Assembly (NCBI GenBank): GCA_900556615.1
Contig: USPP01000090.1
Coordinates: 1-6,599, forward strand
DNA from: an uncultured Eubacteriales bacterium
GTDB taxonomy: Bacteria > Bacillota > Clostridia > Oscillospirales > CAG-272
Length of the DNA: 6,599 nt
Direction: 5' to 3'
The notes below the pieces were generated by a model, which searched no databases, had not been told where the DNA came from, and saw only the letters and a list, made by a program, of their open reading frames with translations. Within the stretch, counting starts at the first letter, position 1; each line of letters starts with the position of its first letter. Position numbers and translations under genes: made by a program. Below are positions 1 to 5,475 of this stretch, in pieces.

Positions 1-241
1 CACACCCCATAACGCCGATAAAAGCATCGGGATTCTTTTTTTTCGCTCTGCGCACCATCTGCCTTGATTTTCGAACGCTTTCCTCCGTAACCGCACAGGT
101 ATTGATGATGTAAGCGTCACACGCCTCCGCAAAATCTCCGCGCGAAAAGCCAAGCTTAAAAAGTTCCTCCGCAAGTGCCTCTGTCTCATATTGATTAACC
201 CTGCACCCAAGAGTCATAAATCCTGCCGTTATAAATATCAC
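1..241 (-). CDS. mtaB: MtaB-like tRNA methylthiotransferase, N-terminal part (partial)
   Basis: Seen: the reverse strand encodes TLGCRVNQYETEALAEELF, then IINTCAVTEESVRKSRQMVRR, then KNPDAFIGVMGC at the window edge. These are the three cysteines (TLGC, NTC, GC) and spacing of the UPF0004 N-terminal domain of methylthiotransferases. Family knowledge: TLGC[KR]VNQYE with NTC[AT]VT is typical of MtaB, the radical-SAM enzyme that converts t6A37 to ms2t6A37 in tRNAs reading ANN codons. The radical-SAM CxxxCxxC motif and TRAM domain would lie outside the window. The start is uncertain. GTG at 241-239 gives VIFITAGFMTLGC, but the Shine-Dalgarno AGGAAAGGAG (250-241) overlaps it and is ideally placed for ATA at 232-230, which would give the usual family N-terminus length. 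ATG at 217 begins inside the first motif. ATG at 310 has no ribosome binding site and follows an in-frame TGA directly. I list GTG as the nearest conventional start. Gene identity is secure; the exact start is not. Confidence 0.88.
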   Translation of the reverse strand, partial: MIFITAGFMTLGCRVNQYETEALAEELFKLGFSRGDFAEACDAYIINTCAVTEESVRKSRQMVRRAKKKNPDAFIGVMGC

Positions 242-286
242 TCCTTTCCTGCAAAGTGAAAAGCTCACATCCGGAGCTTCGGTACC

Positions 287-292
287 ATTATA
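287..292 (-). promoter_or_regulatory. Possible -10 box for mtaB
   Basis: The reverse strand carries a perfect TATAAT at 292-287, about 45 bases upstream of the probable mtaB start, so the transcript would begin near 280. No good -35 is visible 16-18 bases upstream; that position falls at the edge of the inverted-repeat element at 314-474. The -10 match alone is weak evidence. If real, it also argues against the ATG at 310, which would lie upstream of the transcript start. Confidence 0.3.
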
Positions 293-313
293 TTTGGGTA
301 TCTCAATCATTCA

Positions 314-474
314 GGGTGTCTCTAAAAATGCAATGTTCATAGACGGCAAAGTGATTTTTTCGTCAGGCTAAACCAAAATTCCGCAGACAGCGTATCCATC
401 TGCCAAGGTTTTTTGTGACGAATGACGGAAAACAACTCGAACCGGTTCCGGACAGTGAATTTTCAGAGGTGCCC
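314..474. mobile_element. Putative MITE-like element, second family (161 bp)
   Basis: The two ends form an imperfect terminal inverted repeat. The left end reads GGGTGTCTCTAAAAATGCA, and the reverse complement of the right end reads GGGCACCTCTGAAAATTCA (14 of 19 identical). No open frame of note lies inside. The 7-mer ATCATTC occurs at 306-312, just left of the element, and again at 479-485, four bases beyond its right end. It may be a degraded target duplication or chance. Only one copy is present here, so calling it mobile is inference. It lies directly upstream of mtaB and could have replaced that gene's original upstream sequence. Confidence 0.5.
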
Positions 475-494
475 ATTTATCATTCGGGAATTAA

Positions 495-667
495 GGCAAT
501 ACCTCACAATAATTGTTGTACAGCCACGCCGCCGGATTTGTCGTCGGACAATACAAATTGAGGAGGCAAGAGTGACACTCCCCTGCCGATGAAATTTGTG
601 AAGTATGATGGGAAATGGACAAGCAAATTGCCATCAAGACGCAAGCCGCGCCCCCAGCGATACTTTC
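495..667 (+). mobile_element. MITE-like repeat, copy 1 of 4 (173 bp)
   Basis: This copy starts GGCAATACC and is bounded by TTAA at 491-494 and 668-671. Its inner part matches copies 2 and 4 closely: ACAAATTGAGGAGG near 553-566, AAATTTGTGAAGTATGATGG near 591-610, then AAATGGACAAGCAAATTGCC and CAAGACGCAAGCCGCGCCC. Its right terminal repeat is degraded (reverse complement GAAAGTATCGCTGGGG, against GGCAATACCGCCGGG in the better ends). It encodes no transposase, so any movement would need an enzyme from elsewhere. It forms a head-to-tail dimer with copy 2, sharing one TTAA. Orientation is set so that all four copies read in the same direction. Confidence 0.82.
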
Positions 668-671
668 TTAA

Positions 672-841
672 GGAAATGCCACACAATTTTGACGGTACAG
701 ATGCACAAAGTCATATTGTCGTCAAACGACACAAATTGAGGAGCAAGAACGGCTTCTCTACCGATAAAATTTGTGAAGTATGGTGGGAAATGGACAAGCA
801 ATTTGCCGTCAAGACGCAAACCGCGCCCCTTCGGTGTTGCC
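672..841 (+). mobile_element. MITE-like repeat, copy 2 of 4 (170 bp)
   Basis: This copy is bounded by TTAA at 668-671, shared with copy 1, and TTAA at 842-845. Its right end is well preserved (reverse complement GGCAACACCGAAGGGG), while its left end, GGAAATGCC, is degraded. The core resembles copy 1 over about 100 bp, including AAATTTGTGAAGTATGGTGG and TTGCCGTCAAGACGCAAACC. The element ends immediately before the reverse-strand TAA stop of the M29 aminopeptidase, so that stop codon falls inside the 4-bp target. It probably forms part of the 3' untranslated region of that gene. Confidence 0.82.
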
Positions 842-2080
842 TTAAAACGCCCATTCGCCATCCTTGAATATCTGAATTCTTTCACCGTTTGAACGGATTC
901 CTACAACAGAAGTATCAGGGGTTCCTATCATAAAATCCTCATGAATCACGGAGTCATTGATTCCCTTCTCTTTTGTCTCCTCAAAGGTATACTTCTCATA
1001 ATCCTTAAGGCAATTCGAAAAACCTCTGCCAAGCGCAAGATGGCAAGCTGCATTCTCATCAAAAAGCGTATTGCAGAAGAGGATTTCCGTTTCGCGAATC
1101 GGTGAAGTATACGGGACAAGCGCCACTTCTCCGAGATAGGCGGCGCCTTCATCCATGGCAATCATCTGCCGGAGAATCTCCGTCTCGCGTTCCGTATCTG
1201 CTTTGACAGAAACCGCTTTTCCGTTTTCAAAAACAACGCTGAAGCTCTTAATAAGCTGACCGCGGTAGGAAAAAGGCTTTGAGGAATATACAATTCCTTC
1301 AGCGGAGCCTTTCATCGGGGTTACAAAAACCTCTTCGCTCGGAATATTCGGATTGAAGACGGTTCCGCTCCCCATAGCCGTCTCCGCACCTCCCATAAAC
1401 AGCGCGTCGGGAATAAGTCCTATCCTTACATTTGTTCCGTTTGACGAGCTGATCTCAACGGCATCAAGTCCGAGAGAATTCAGGTATTCGCACCGTCCCG
1501 CAAGATCAGAGTTATGCTTGTTCCATGCGGAAACAGGATCGTCCCCGTCTGCTCGGGAAGCCTTCAAAATAACCTCCCAGAGATGTTCAACCGCTCTTGA
1601 CGGACGCTCATTCGGAAACACCTTTTTTGCCCATGCCTTCCCCGGAACGGCTGCAATTACCCATTGGTACTTGTTTTCCATTCTGTCGCGAATGGGCTTT
1701 ATTATTTTCATTCTTGCTTGGGTAGATTTTGCATATTTCGTTTGGTTTATTCCTGCAAGCCCGTCGGGATCCGAAGACTCAAGATAAATCATCGCGGGAA
1801 GCGTTTCGGCACGATGCTCCAGCTTTTCAACCTCCCATTTCTCCACTCTTGAGAGAACGGAAAGAGAACGCTTTTGGATATTCAACTTGGTAAGGGGTTG
1901 GTACTCCCATTCGACCATTACCTTTGATGCGCCGGCTTTATAGGCGGAATCCGCTACCATGTATACAAACTCCGGCTGATCAAGACCGGCAACGATCATT
2001 ACCTCCTGTCCCTTTCTGACATTGGCTCCCTTTTTGACAATGAGCTCGGCATATTTTTTCAGAACTGTTTTTTTCATCAT
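842..2080 (-). CDS. pepS: M29-family aminopeptidase (AmpS/PepS type)
   Basis: This 412-residue protein is full length for the family, soluble, and has no signal peptide. M29 enzymes are cytoplasmic two-metal aminopeptidases that release N-terminal residues from peptides. Expected ligand motifs are visible: NIPSEEVFVTP (Glu249/Glu250), YLGEVALVPY (Glu318), ACHLALG (His347) and SVIHEDFMIGTPD (His380, Asp382). The 33-residue gap between the two histidines matches the family. Odd point: the position seven residues after His347, a catalytic tyrosine in characterised members (HLALGxxY), is Phe354 here (HLALGRGF). Start: two ATGs in tandem, with AAGGG placed six bases before the second, so Met2 may be the true start. 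The C-terminus (FKDGEWAF) looks complete. The TAA stop lies in the TTAA bounding the adjacent repeat. It has its own strong promoter, so it is probably monocistronic. Family assignment is firm; substrate preference cannot be read from sequence. Confidence 0.95.
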   Translation of the reverse strand: MMKKTVLKKYAELIVKKGANVRKGQEVMIVAGLDQPEFVYMVADSAYKAGASKVMVEWEYQPLTKLNIQKRSLSVLSRVEKWEVEKLEHRAETLPAMIYLESSDPDGLAGINQTKYAKSTQARMKIIKPIRDRMENKYQWVIAAVPGKAWAKKVFPNERPSRAVEHLWEVILKASRADGDDPVSAWNKHNSDLAGRCEYLNSLGLDAVEISSSNGTNVRIGLIPDALFMGGAETAMGSGTVFNPNIPSEEVFVTPMKGSAEGIVYSSKPFSYRGQLIKSFSVVFENGKAVSVKADTERETEILRQMIAMDEGAAYLGEVALVPYTSPIRETEILFCNTLFDENAACHLALGRGFSNCLKDYEKYTFEETKEKGINDSVIHEDFMIGTPDTSVVGIRSNGERIQIFKDGEWAF

Positions 2081-2136
2081 AATCCCTTTTCTATATTAAT
2101 AATTATACAATGTCATTACCATTATATGTTTTTAAC

Positions 2137-2166
2137 ATTATAACGCAATCTATATAATTTTGTCAA
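2137..2166 (-). promoter_or_regulatory. Sigma-A promoter of the M29 aminopeptidase gene
   Basis: On the reverse strand TTGACA (2166-2161) and TATAAT (2142-2137) are both perfect consensus, separated by 18 bases. Transcription would start near 2130, giving a leader of about 50 bases before the ATG at 2080. The leader is AT-rich and shows no obvious riboswitch or operator fold. Confidence 0.85.
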
Positions 2167-2211
2167 GTAAAGACCGATTTACCGAATAAAATATCTTTTT
2201 CCCCTCATAAG

Positions 2212-2261
2212 AAAATCAAGCTGTCTTTGCGCCCCATGCGTCGATAGACAACTTGACTTTT
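2212..2261 (-). terminator. Imperfect hairpin, possible bidirectional terminator
   Basis: Arms 2212-2226 (AAAATCAAGCTGTCT) and 2246-2261 (AGACAACTTGACTTTT) pair over 14 base pairs with one bulge and one mismatch, around a 19-base GC-rich loop. The reverse-strand 3' arm ends in TTTTCTT, so it could end transcripts coming from the lipoprotein gene; the plus strand also ends in a T-run. The stem is AT-rich and the T-run is part of it, so terminator activity is only plausible. Copy 3 of the 170-bp repeat now separates this hairpin from the lipoprotein gene. Confidence 0.45.
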
Positions 2262-2266
2262 ATTAT

Positions 2267-2438
2267 GGCAATACCGCACAATGCTTGTTGTGCAGTTGCG
2301 CCGCCGAATTTTCCGTCAGACAATGCAAATTGAGGGGGCAAGAGTGATTCCTCTGCCGACGAAATTGATGAAGGTTGATGGAATAGATACAAGCTAATAC
2401 CCAATAAAGGCCTTAGCTGTGCACCCGGCGGTATTGCC
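2267..2438 (+). mobile_element. MITE-like repeat, copy 3 of 4 (172 bp)
   Basis: Terminal inverted repeats are nearly perfect: GGCAATACCGC at the left and GGCGGTATTGCC at the right. The flanks are TTAT at 2263-2266 and TTAT at 2439-2442. As a direct, non-palindromic repeat this cannot be part of the inverted repeat, so it supports a true 4-bp target duplication. The core is the most diverged of the four copies but still recognisable (CAAATTGAGGGGGCAAGAGTG, with the last base beyond 20 omitted, and CCGACGAAATT). It lies between the lipoprotein gene and the hairpin at 2212-2261. Confidence 0.82.
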
Positions 2439-2489
2439 TTATATCAAAAACGATTTATCTGCTGAATTTCTCACAGCATTGATCACAGA

Positions 2490-2834
2490 TTATCTTGCCA
2501 TGCCGTTTCTTTCACCGTTTTCGACACTGTTTCCGGTACCGTTTCCGCTTCCGTTCAAATTCCCGTCTCCGTTTCCGTTGCCGGGAACCTGACCATCCCC
2601 CGAAGCGATGCCGTTATCGCTTACATTGCCGTCTCCGCTGACATTCGCATCTCCGGAAATATCGGCGTCGTTTCCGTTTGTAATGTCACCGGTACTTACA
2701 TCATGATCGGTAATTATGGGATCCAATACTGAACTGTCGGTTGAATTATCCTCAATATTGCCTCCGTCTACACATCCGGCAAAACAGGAAATAACCAGAA
2801 CGGCTATTAATAAAATAACTATTTTCTTTATCAT
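2490..2834 (-). CDS. Small Gly/Asn/Asp-rich putative lipoprotein
   Basis: This 114-residue protein has no family I can recognise. The N-terminus is a lipoprotein signal peptide: MIKK, a hydrophobic stretch from about residue 5 to 19, then the lipobox-like F-A-G-C with Cys21 as the lipidation site. Phe at -3 is less usual than Leu; a second cysteine, Cys17, lies inside the signal. Residues 22-48 are acidic. Residues 50-110 are low-complexity repeats of SGD, DGN, NGN and GNG with almost no hydrophobic residues, ending NGMAR. Such a tail is probably disordered, and it is exposed outside the membrane if the lipobox is used. Asp/Asn/Gly richness could favour cation binding, but no clear calcium-binding loop is present. 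AAAGGG and GGA lie upstream of the ATG within usable distance. No clear promoter was found. The organised signal peptide and biased codon pattern argue that the gene is real. Confidence 0.72.
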   Translation of the reverse strand: MIKKIVILLIAVLVISCFAGCVDGGNIEDNSTDSSVLDPIITDHDVSTGDITNGNDADISGDANVSGDGNVSDNGIASGDGQVPGNGNGDGNLNGSGNGTGNSVENGERNGMAR

Positions 2835-3346
2835 TACATCCGTACCCTTTCTTTAAAAACAGGAAAATTCAGGTAATTGTCTGAGTGTTTCCCCGTTTGA
2901 GTTTTACCTCGAAATTAGGGTTTACGGATTAAATAAAAATATAAGAGTTAATTTTTTCCGAATACTGCAAATAAAATTTTAGAGTTTAGAAAAAATCAAA
3001 CTGACGTTTTGCCCCAAGCTTCATTTAGGACACTTTTTGAAAAAATTACCTTAAAAGCCTTTGAAAAAAGTTTTTGTCCGGGATTCTTAAGGGTGACCCC
3101 CCTTAAGCAGGGGCGGAGCCTCGCAAGGCGACTTTTTTCTCTGTTTTCGCAAATTCCAGGCGAAGAACTCTACCGCTTCTATTTTAGGCATAAATGAAAA
3201 CCTATCAAGCGTTTTCAGTATAACAAAATTCTTACTCGCAAAGAGCTCAAAAAAACATTCTATTCTCTTCTTATCAAAAATAATCCGAATTCTGATTGAC
3301 CGTCTACATAAACCTACTATCGCTTGTATCACGCCGATACGTTTCG
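2835..3346. other. Gene-free stretch with repeat-like sequence and a hairpin
   Basis: About 510 bases hold no convincing gene. The stretch 2991-3022 resembles 2211-2242 (24 of 32 bases identical without gaps: AAAATCAA.CTG, then GCCCCA.GC). At 3086-3107 there is a perfect 8-bp stem, CTTAAGGG and CCCTTAAG, around TGACCC, followed by a GC-rich patch near 3108-3132 that contrasts with the AT-rich surroundings. This looks like a degraded dispersed repeat. A small inverted repeat (GAAAAC 3196-3201 / GTTTTC 3211-3216) could be a weak terminator for the carboxypeptidase gene. The rest, including the lipoprotein's upstream region, is AT-rich with no confident promoter. Confidence 0.5.
3086..3107. repeat. 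Perfect 8-bp inverted repeat (hairpin)
   Basis: CTTAAGGG (3086-3093) and CCCTTAAG (3100-3107) are exact reverse complements with a 6-base loop. No T-run follows on either strand, so it is not a standard intrinsic terminator. It lies inside the repeat-like GC patch between the carboxypeptidase and lipoprotein genes. Confidence 0.6.
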
Positions 3347-4528
3347 TTATTTAAGAAAAAAGCTGTTTATCATTCTTTTCAAAAGTCCCAAATAGCTTAT
3401 TTTTTCAATTGCTTCGACGGCAACAATATTGACACTTCCGATTGTTTCATCACCGATTTTATAATCAATATTTCCGATCACCTCGCCTGCTTCTACCGGC
3501 GCGGATATGTATTCGGGAAGATTGACTGCTGATTCCACTCCCTTTACTGCTTCTGACTTGTCAAGCACAATATCAAATTTTTCATACATAAGCCTGCATG
3601 AATTGCTCACTCCGCCGAGCACTTTTATTGGATCAATTTCTCCTGATTCCATACACAGATATTTGTAATTTGCAAAACCGTAATCAAGCAGCTTCTTGGC
3701 TATTTCATTTCTTATATCACGATTCGGCGCTCCCATGATTACGGCAATAAGCTGCATGCCGTCACGTTTAGCTGCCGCACTGATACAAAAGCCCGCTTTT
3801 GATGTAGAACCTGTTTTAAGCCCGTTTGCACCGTTGTAAAAACGAATCAGACGATTCGTATTGGTAAGTCCAAAGGCTCCGTTTCTTATACTGTCCATCC
3901 ATATCGTTGTATAATTGAGAATAAATTCATGCTTCATTAGCTCTCTCGACATCAGCGATATATCTCGTGCCGTGGTTTTGTGATCGACTGTGCTGTCGTC
4001 AAGACCGGTCGGATTTTCAAAAACCGTATTCGACATACCAAGCTCTGACGCGCGTGCGTTCATACGTTCTACGAAGCCTTCAACACTTCCCGCCACCTGT
4101 TCGGCAAGTGCTGTCGCCGCATCATTTGCCGACGCGATGATAACCGATTTAAGCAGATCTTCAACACTCATCTGTTCCCCTGCCTTCAAATAAACCTGAG
4201 AACCGCCCATATGAGAAGCATTGTCACTAATCTGAACGATATCGGTAAGCTTAAGCGTTCCTTTGCCAATTTCCTCTGCAACAAGCAATATCGTCATAAT
4301 TTTGGTTACCGACGCAGGAGCAAGACGCATATCCGCCTCATATTCATAGAGAACCTTTCCGGTTTCTGCCTCTATCAGAATAACGCTCTTTGCCTCGCCG
4401 GCAAGAGCGGCAGTATCAGTCGGAATAACCGGAAGTACTTCTTCCGCTGCAGAAGGGATCAATCCGTATCCGACGGAAAAAATCAGTGCCATAAAAAAAG
4501 CCGTCAGCTTCAACGTTATTTTTTTCAT
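3347..4528 (-). CDS. D-alanyl-D-alanine carboxypeptidase, peptidase S11 (DacA/DacF-like)
   Basis: This 393-residue penicillin-binding protein trims the terminal D-Ala from peptidoglycan pentapeptides outside the membrane and so limits cross-linking. Seen in order: a signal peptide (residues 1-28, hydrophobic core 9-24, cleavage expected after SAA); the catalytic SxxK as Ser73-Val-Thr-Lys76; SxN as Ser133-Ala-Asn135 in IIASANDAA; and KTG as Lys238-Thr-Gly240 in NGLKTGSTSKAG. After about residue 290 comes a region of the size of the PBP5-type C-terminal beta domain. The last 20 residues (EKISYLGLLKRMINSFFLK) are a likely amphipathic helix for membrane attachment, as in PBP5/DacF. All catalytic residues are present and the length is normal. 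AAGGGG lies eight bases before the ATG. It stands alone, not beside sporulation genes, so a specific dacF role is not supported by context. The family call is firm. Confidence 0.95.
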   Translation of the reverse strand: MKKITLKLTAFFMALIFSVGYGLIPSAAEEVLPVIPTDTAALAGEAKSVILIEAETGKVLYEYEADMRLAPASVTKIMTILLVAEEIGKGTLKLTDIVQISDNASHMGGSQVYLKAGEQMSVEDLLKSVIIASANDAATALAEQVAGSVEGFVERMNARASELGMSNTVFENPTGLDDSTVDHKTTARDISLMSRELMKHEFILNYTTIWMDSIRNGAFGLTNTNRLIRFYNGANGLKTGSTSKAGFCISAAAKRDGMQLIAVIMGAPNRDIRNEIAKKLLDYGFANYKYLCMESGEIDPIKVLGGVSNSCRLMYEKFDIVLDKSEAVKGVESAVNLPEYISAPVEAGEVIGNIDYKIGDETIGSVNIVAVEAIEKISYLGLLKRMINSFFLK

Positions 4529-4583
4529 TATTCTTTCCCCTTATACCTGTATTCTGTTGAAATTATATTCACAGCGTTCATTT

Positions 4584-4612
4584 ATTATGTATGTAAAAAA
4601 TCAAAAAAGCAA
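4584..4612 (-). promoter_or_regulatory. Candidate promoter of the S11 carboxypeptidase gene
   Basis: On the reverse strand TTGCTT (4612-4607) and CATAAT (4589-4584) are separated by 17 bases. The -10 matches at five of six positions, the -35 at three. Transcription would start near 4577, leaving about 49 bases before the ATG. It is the best candidate in the upstream region but below consensus. Confidence 0.45.
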
Positions 4613-4614
4613 CA

Positions 4615-4647
4615 CGATTATCGAAACCCGATAATTTCAATAATCGG
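4615..4647. promoter_or_regulatory. Cluster of CGATAAT half-sites (possible operator)
   Basis: The palindrome CGATTATCG lies at 4615-4623, CCGATAAT at 4628-4635 and ATAATCGG at 4640-4647. ATTATCG/CGATAAT (4617-4623 with 4629-4635) gives a perfect 7-bp stem. The middle element can pair instead with ATAATCGG, with one mismatch. The cluster lies just upstream of the candidate -35 of the carboxypeptidase gene and downstream of the tRNA terminator, a fitting place for regulator binding. No known regulator is recognised. Confidence 0.35.
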
Positions 4648-4697
4648 AATCATGCAATCATATTGAGATTTCTTATAATTCAAACAATCATAAAAAC

Positions 4698-4726
4698 AAA
4701 AAAATCCCGCGCTAACGCGCAGGATT
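4698..4726 (-). terminator. Intrinsic terminator of tRNA-Val
   Basis: On the reverse strand a 10-bp stem (AATCCTGCGC with GCGCGGGATT, one G-T pair) surrounds the loop GTTA and is followed by an unbroken T-run (TTTTTTT counting the stem end). It begins two bases past the encoded CCA of the tRNA. This is a textbook rho-independent terminator. Confidence 0.92.
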
Positions 4727-4728
4727 CA

Positions 4729-4805
4729 TGGTGGGGACTACTGGAATCGAACCAGCGACCTTATGCATGTCAAGCATACACTCTAACCAGCTGAGCTAAA
4801 CCCCC
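4729..4805 (-). tRNA. tRNA-Val (anticodon GAC)
   Basis: The reverse strand folds as a full cloverleaf. The acceptor stem is GGGGGTT with AGTCCCC, the D arm GCTC-AGCTGGTTA-GAGT, the anticodon stem TATGC/GCATA around the loop TTGACAT (anticodon GAC, reading valine codons GUC and GUU), and the T arm CTGGTTCGATTCCAG. The discriminator A and a genome-encoded CCA follow (4731-4729). It is transcribed alone, from a strong promoter about five bases upstream to the terminator directly downstream. No mispairing suggests decay. Confidence 0.96.
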
Positions 4806-4816
4806 ATATCGAAAGT

Positions 4817-4845
4817 ATTATATCATATTACGGAAAAAAAATCAA
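4817..4845 (-). promoter_or_regulatory. Sigma-A promoter of tRNA-Val
   Basis: On the reverse strand TTGATT (4845-4840) and a perfect TATAAT (4822-4817) have a 17-base spacer and an extended -10 (TGA before TATAAT). Transcription would begin near 4810, a few bases before the mature tRNA 5' end. Together with the plus-strand promoter at 4891 it makes a divergent promoter pair in this intergenic region. Confidence 0.85.
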
Positions 4846-4890
4846 TAGTTTTTTCATTTTTTTATTGTATTTTAAAAAGATTATCTTCGA

Positions 4891-4919
4891 TTGACACAAT
4901 TCTTTCTATATGCTATAAT
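4891..4919 (+). promoter_or_regulatory. Sigma-A promoter of the membrane protein gene
   Basis: A perfect TTGACA (4891-4896) and a perfect TATAAT (4914-4919) are separated by 17 bases, with the extended -10 TGC. This is as near to consensus as any promoter in the window, and the start would be near 4926. It implies that the unknown gene downstream is well transcribed. Confidence 0.88.
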
Positions 4920-4950
4920 ATGAACATCATATTGCGAGAGGTAACCGCGC

Positions 4951-5469
4951 ATGACAAAATCCGAATCAACTGTTTTGCGAACACTGTCCGTTGTTTTTTC
5001 CTTCATCGGAATTTTGTATTACGGATATATTCTTATACAATCTGTAAAATATAATTTTCGGGAAATCAGAATCCAACCAAACGGAGGCTATGATCTGGAG
5101 CCAAATTTTTCTGCAGAAAAATTTATTCTTAATATCCCGTATTTTATTGTGTTGATCATACTGCTTTCTTTAACCGTCTTTACAATATTATTCCTTCTCA
5201 AGCAAAAAAAATCTTATGCCATCCTATTCATCTCCAATACAGTAATACTGATCCTATCTATGTTTTTTATCAATACAAACCTGTTGGAATTTATGTTCAT
5301 CAAATATAATCTTCCGAAATTTCTTTTTAAATTTCTTTGTTCTCTTCCAAATAATACATTTGTTTATCTGAAGCTAATCCCTTTTACAGCTTCGGCATGT
5401 TGCGTCATACCGTTCCTCTTTGTAAAAGATTCACACCTTACCATTCAAAACGCAAGTAAAACAGAATAA
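4951..5469 (+). CDS. Four-helix integral membrane protein of unknown function
   Basis: I do not recognise this 172-residue protein. Hydrophobic segments lie at about residues 8-30, 58-83, 88-107 and 142-158, so four membrane helices are likely. Between helices 1 and 2 is a loop of some 27 residues with charged and polar groups (KYNFREIRIQPNGGYDLEPN). Between helices 3 and 4 is a stretch rich in Phe, Leu and Lys (EFMFIKYNLPKFLFKFLC). A Cys-Cys pair lies at 150-151. No catalytic or transport motif is visible. AGAGGT sits eight bases before the ATG and a consensus promoter lies just upstream, so a real, single-gene transcript is well supported. It is AT-rich relative to neighbours, as expected for a membrane protein but also compatible with acquired DNA. 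The hairpin after the stop closes the unit. Confidence 0.85.
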   Translation: MTKSESTVLRTLSVVFSFIGILYYGYILIQSVKYNFREIRIQPNGGYDLEPNFSAEKFILNIPYFIVLIILLSLTVFTILFLLKQKKSYAILFISNTVILILSMFFINTNLLEFMFIKYNLPKFLFKFLCSLPNNTFVYLKLIPFTASACCVIPFLFVKDSHLTIQNASKTE

Positions 5470-5475
5470 CAAATT

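Noticed and set aside
495..841. Tandem repeats as a CRISPR array
   Set aside because: There are only two long units of about 170 bp with degraded inverted ends, no short direct repeats with unique spacers, and no cas genes.
589..867. Open frame across copies 1 and 2 (MKFVKYDGKWTSKLPSRRKPRP...), with similar peptides in copy 4
   Set aside because: The peptide is shared because the repeat DNA is shared. The opposite strand is equally open and equally conserved, the frame shifts by one base in copy 4, and the start region differs between copies. This fits nucleotide-level conservation, not coding.
504..885. Reverse-strand frames through the repeat (LLVHFPSYFTNFIG...)
   Set aside because: They are the complement of the repeat core, read through element boundaries and have no ribosome binding site.
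946..1852. Other open frames inside the aminopeptidase gene on both strands
   Set aside because: They overlap a gene with clear family motifs and show no motifs of their own.
2081..2136. Riboswitch or attenuator in the aminopeptidase leader
   Set aside because: The leader is about 50 bases, AT-rich, without stable stems or a known aptamer motif.
3196..3216. Terminator for the carboxypeptidase gene (GAAAAC/GTTTTC)
   Set aside because: The stem is only six AT-rich pairs about 130 bases past the stop codon and has no solid T-run; too weak for a separate call.
3087..3332. 81-codon reverse-strand frame in the gene-free stretch
   Set aside because: It crosses the repeat-like GC patch and has an unconvincing composition, no matching family and no ribosome binding site that I can see.
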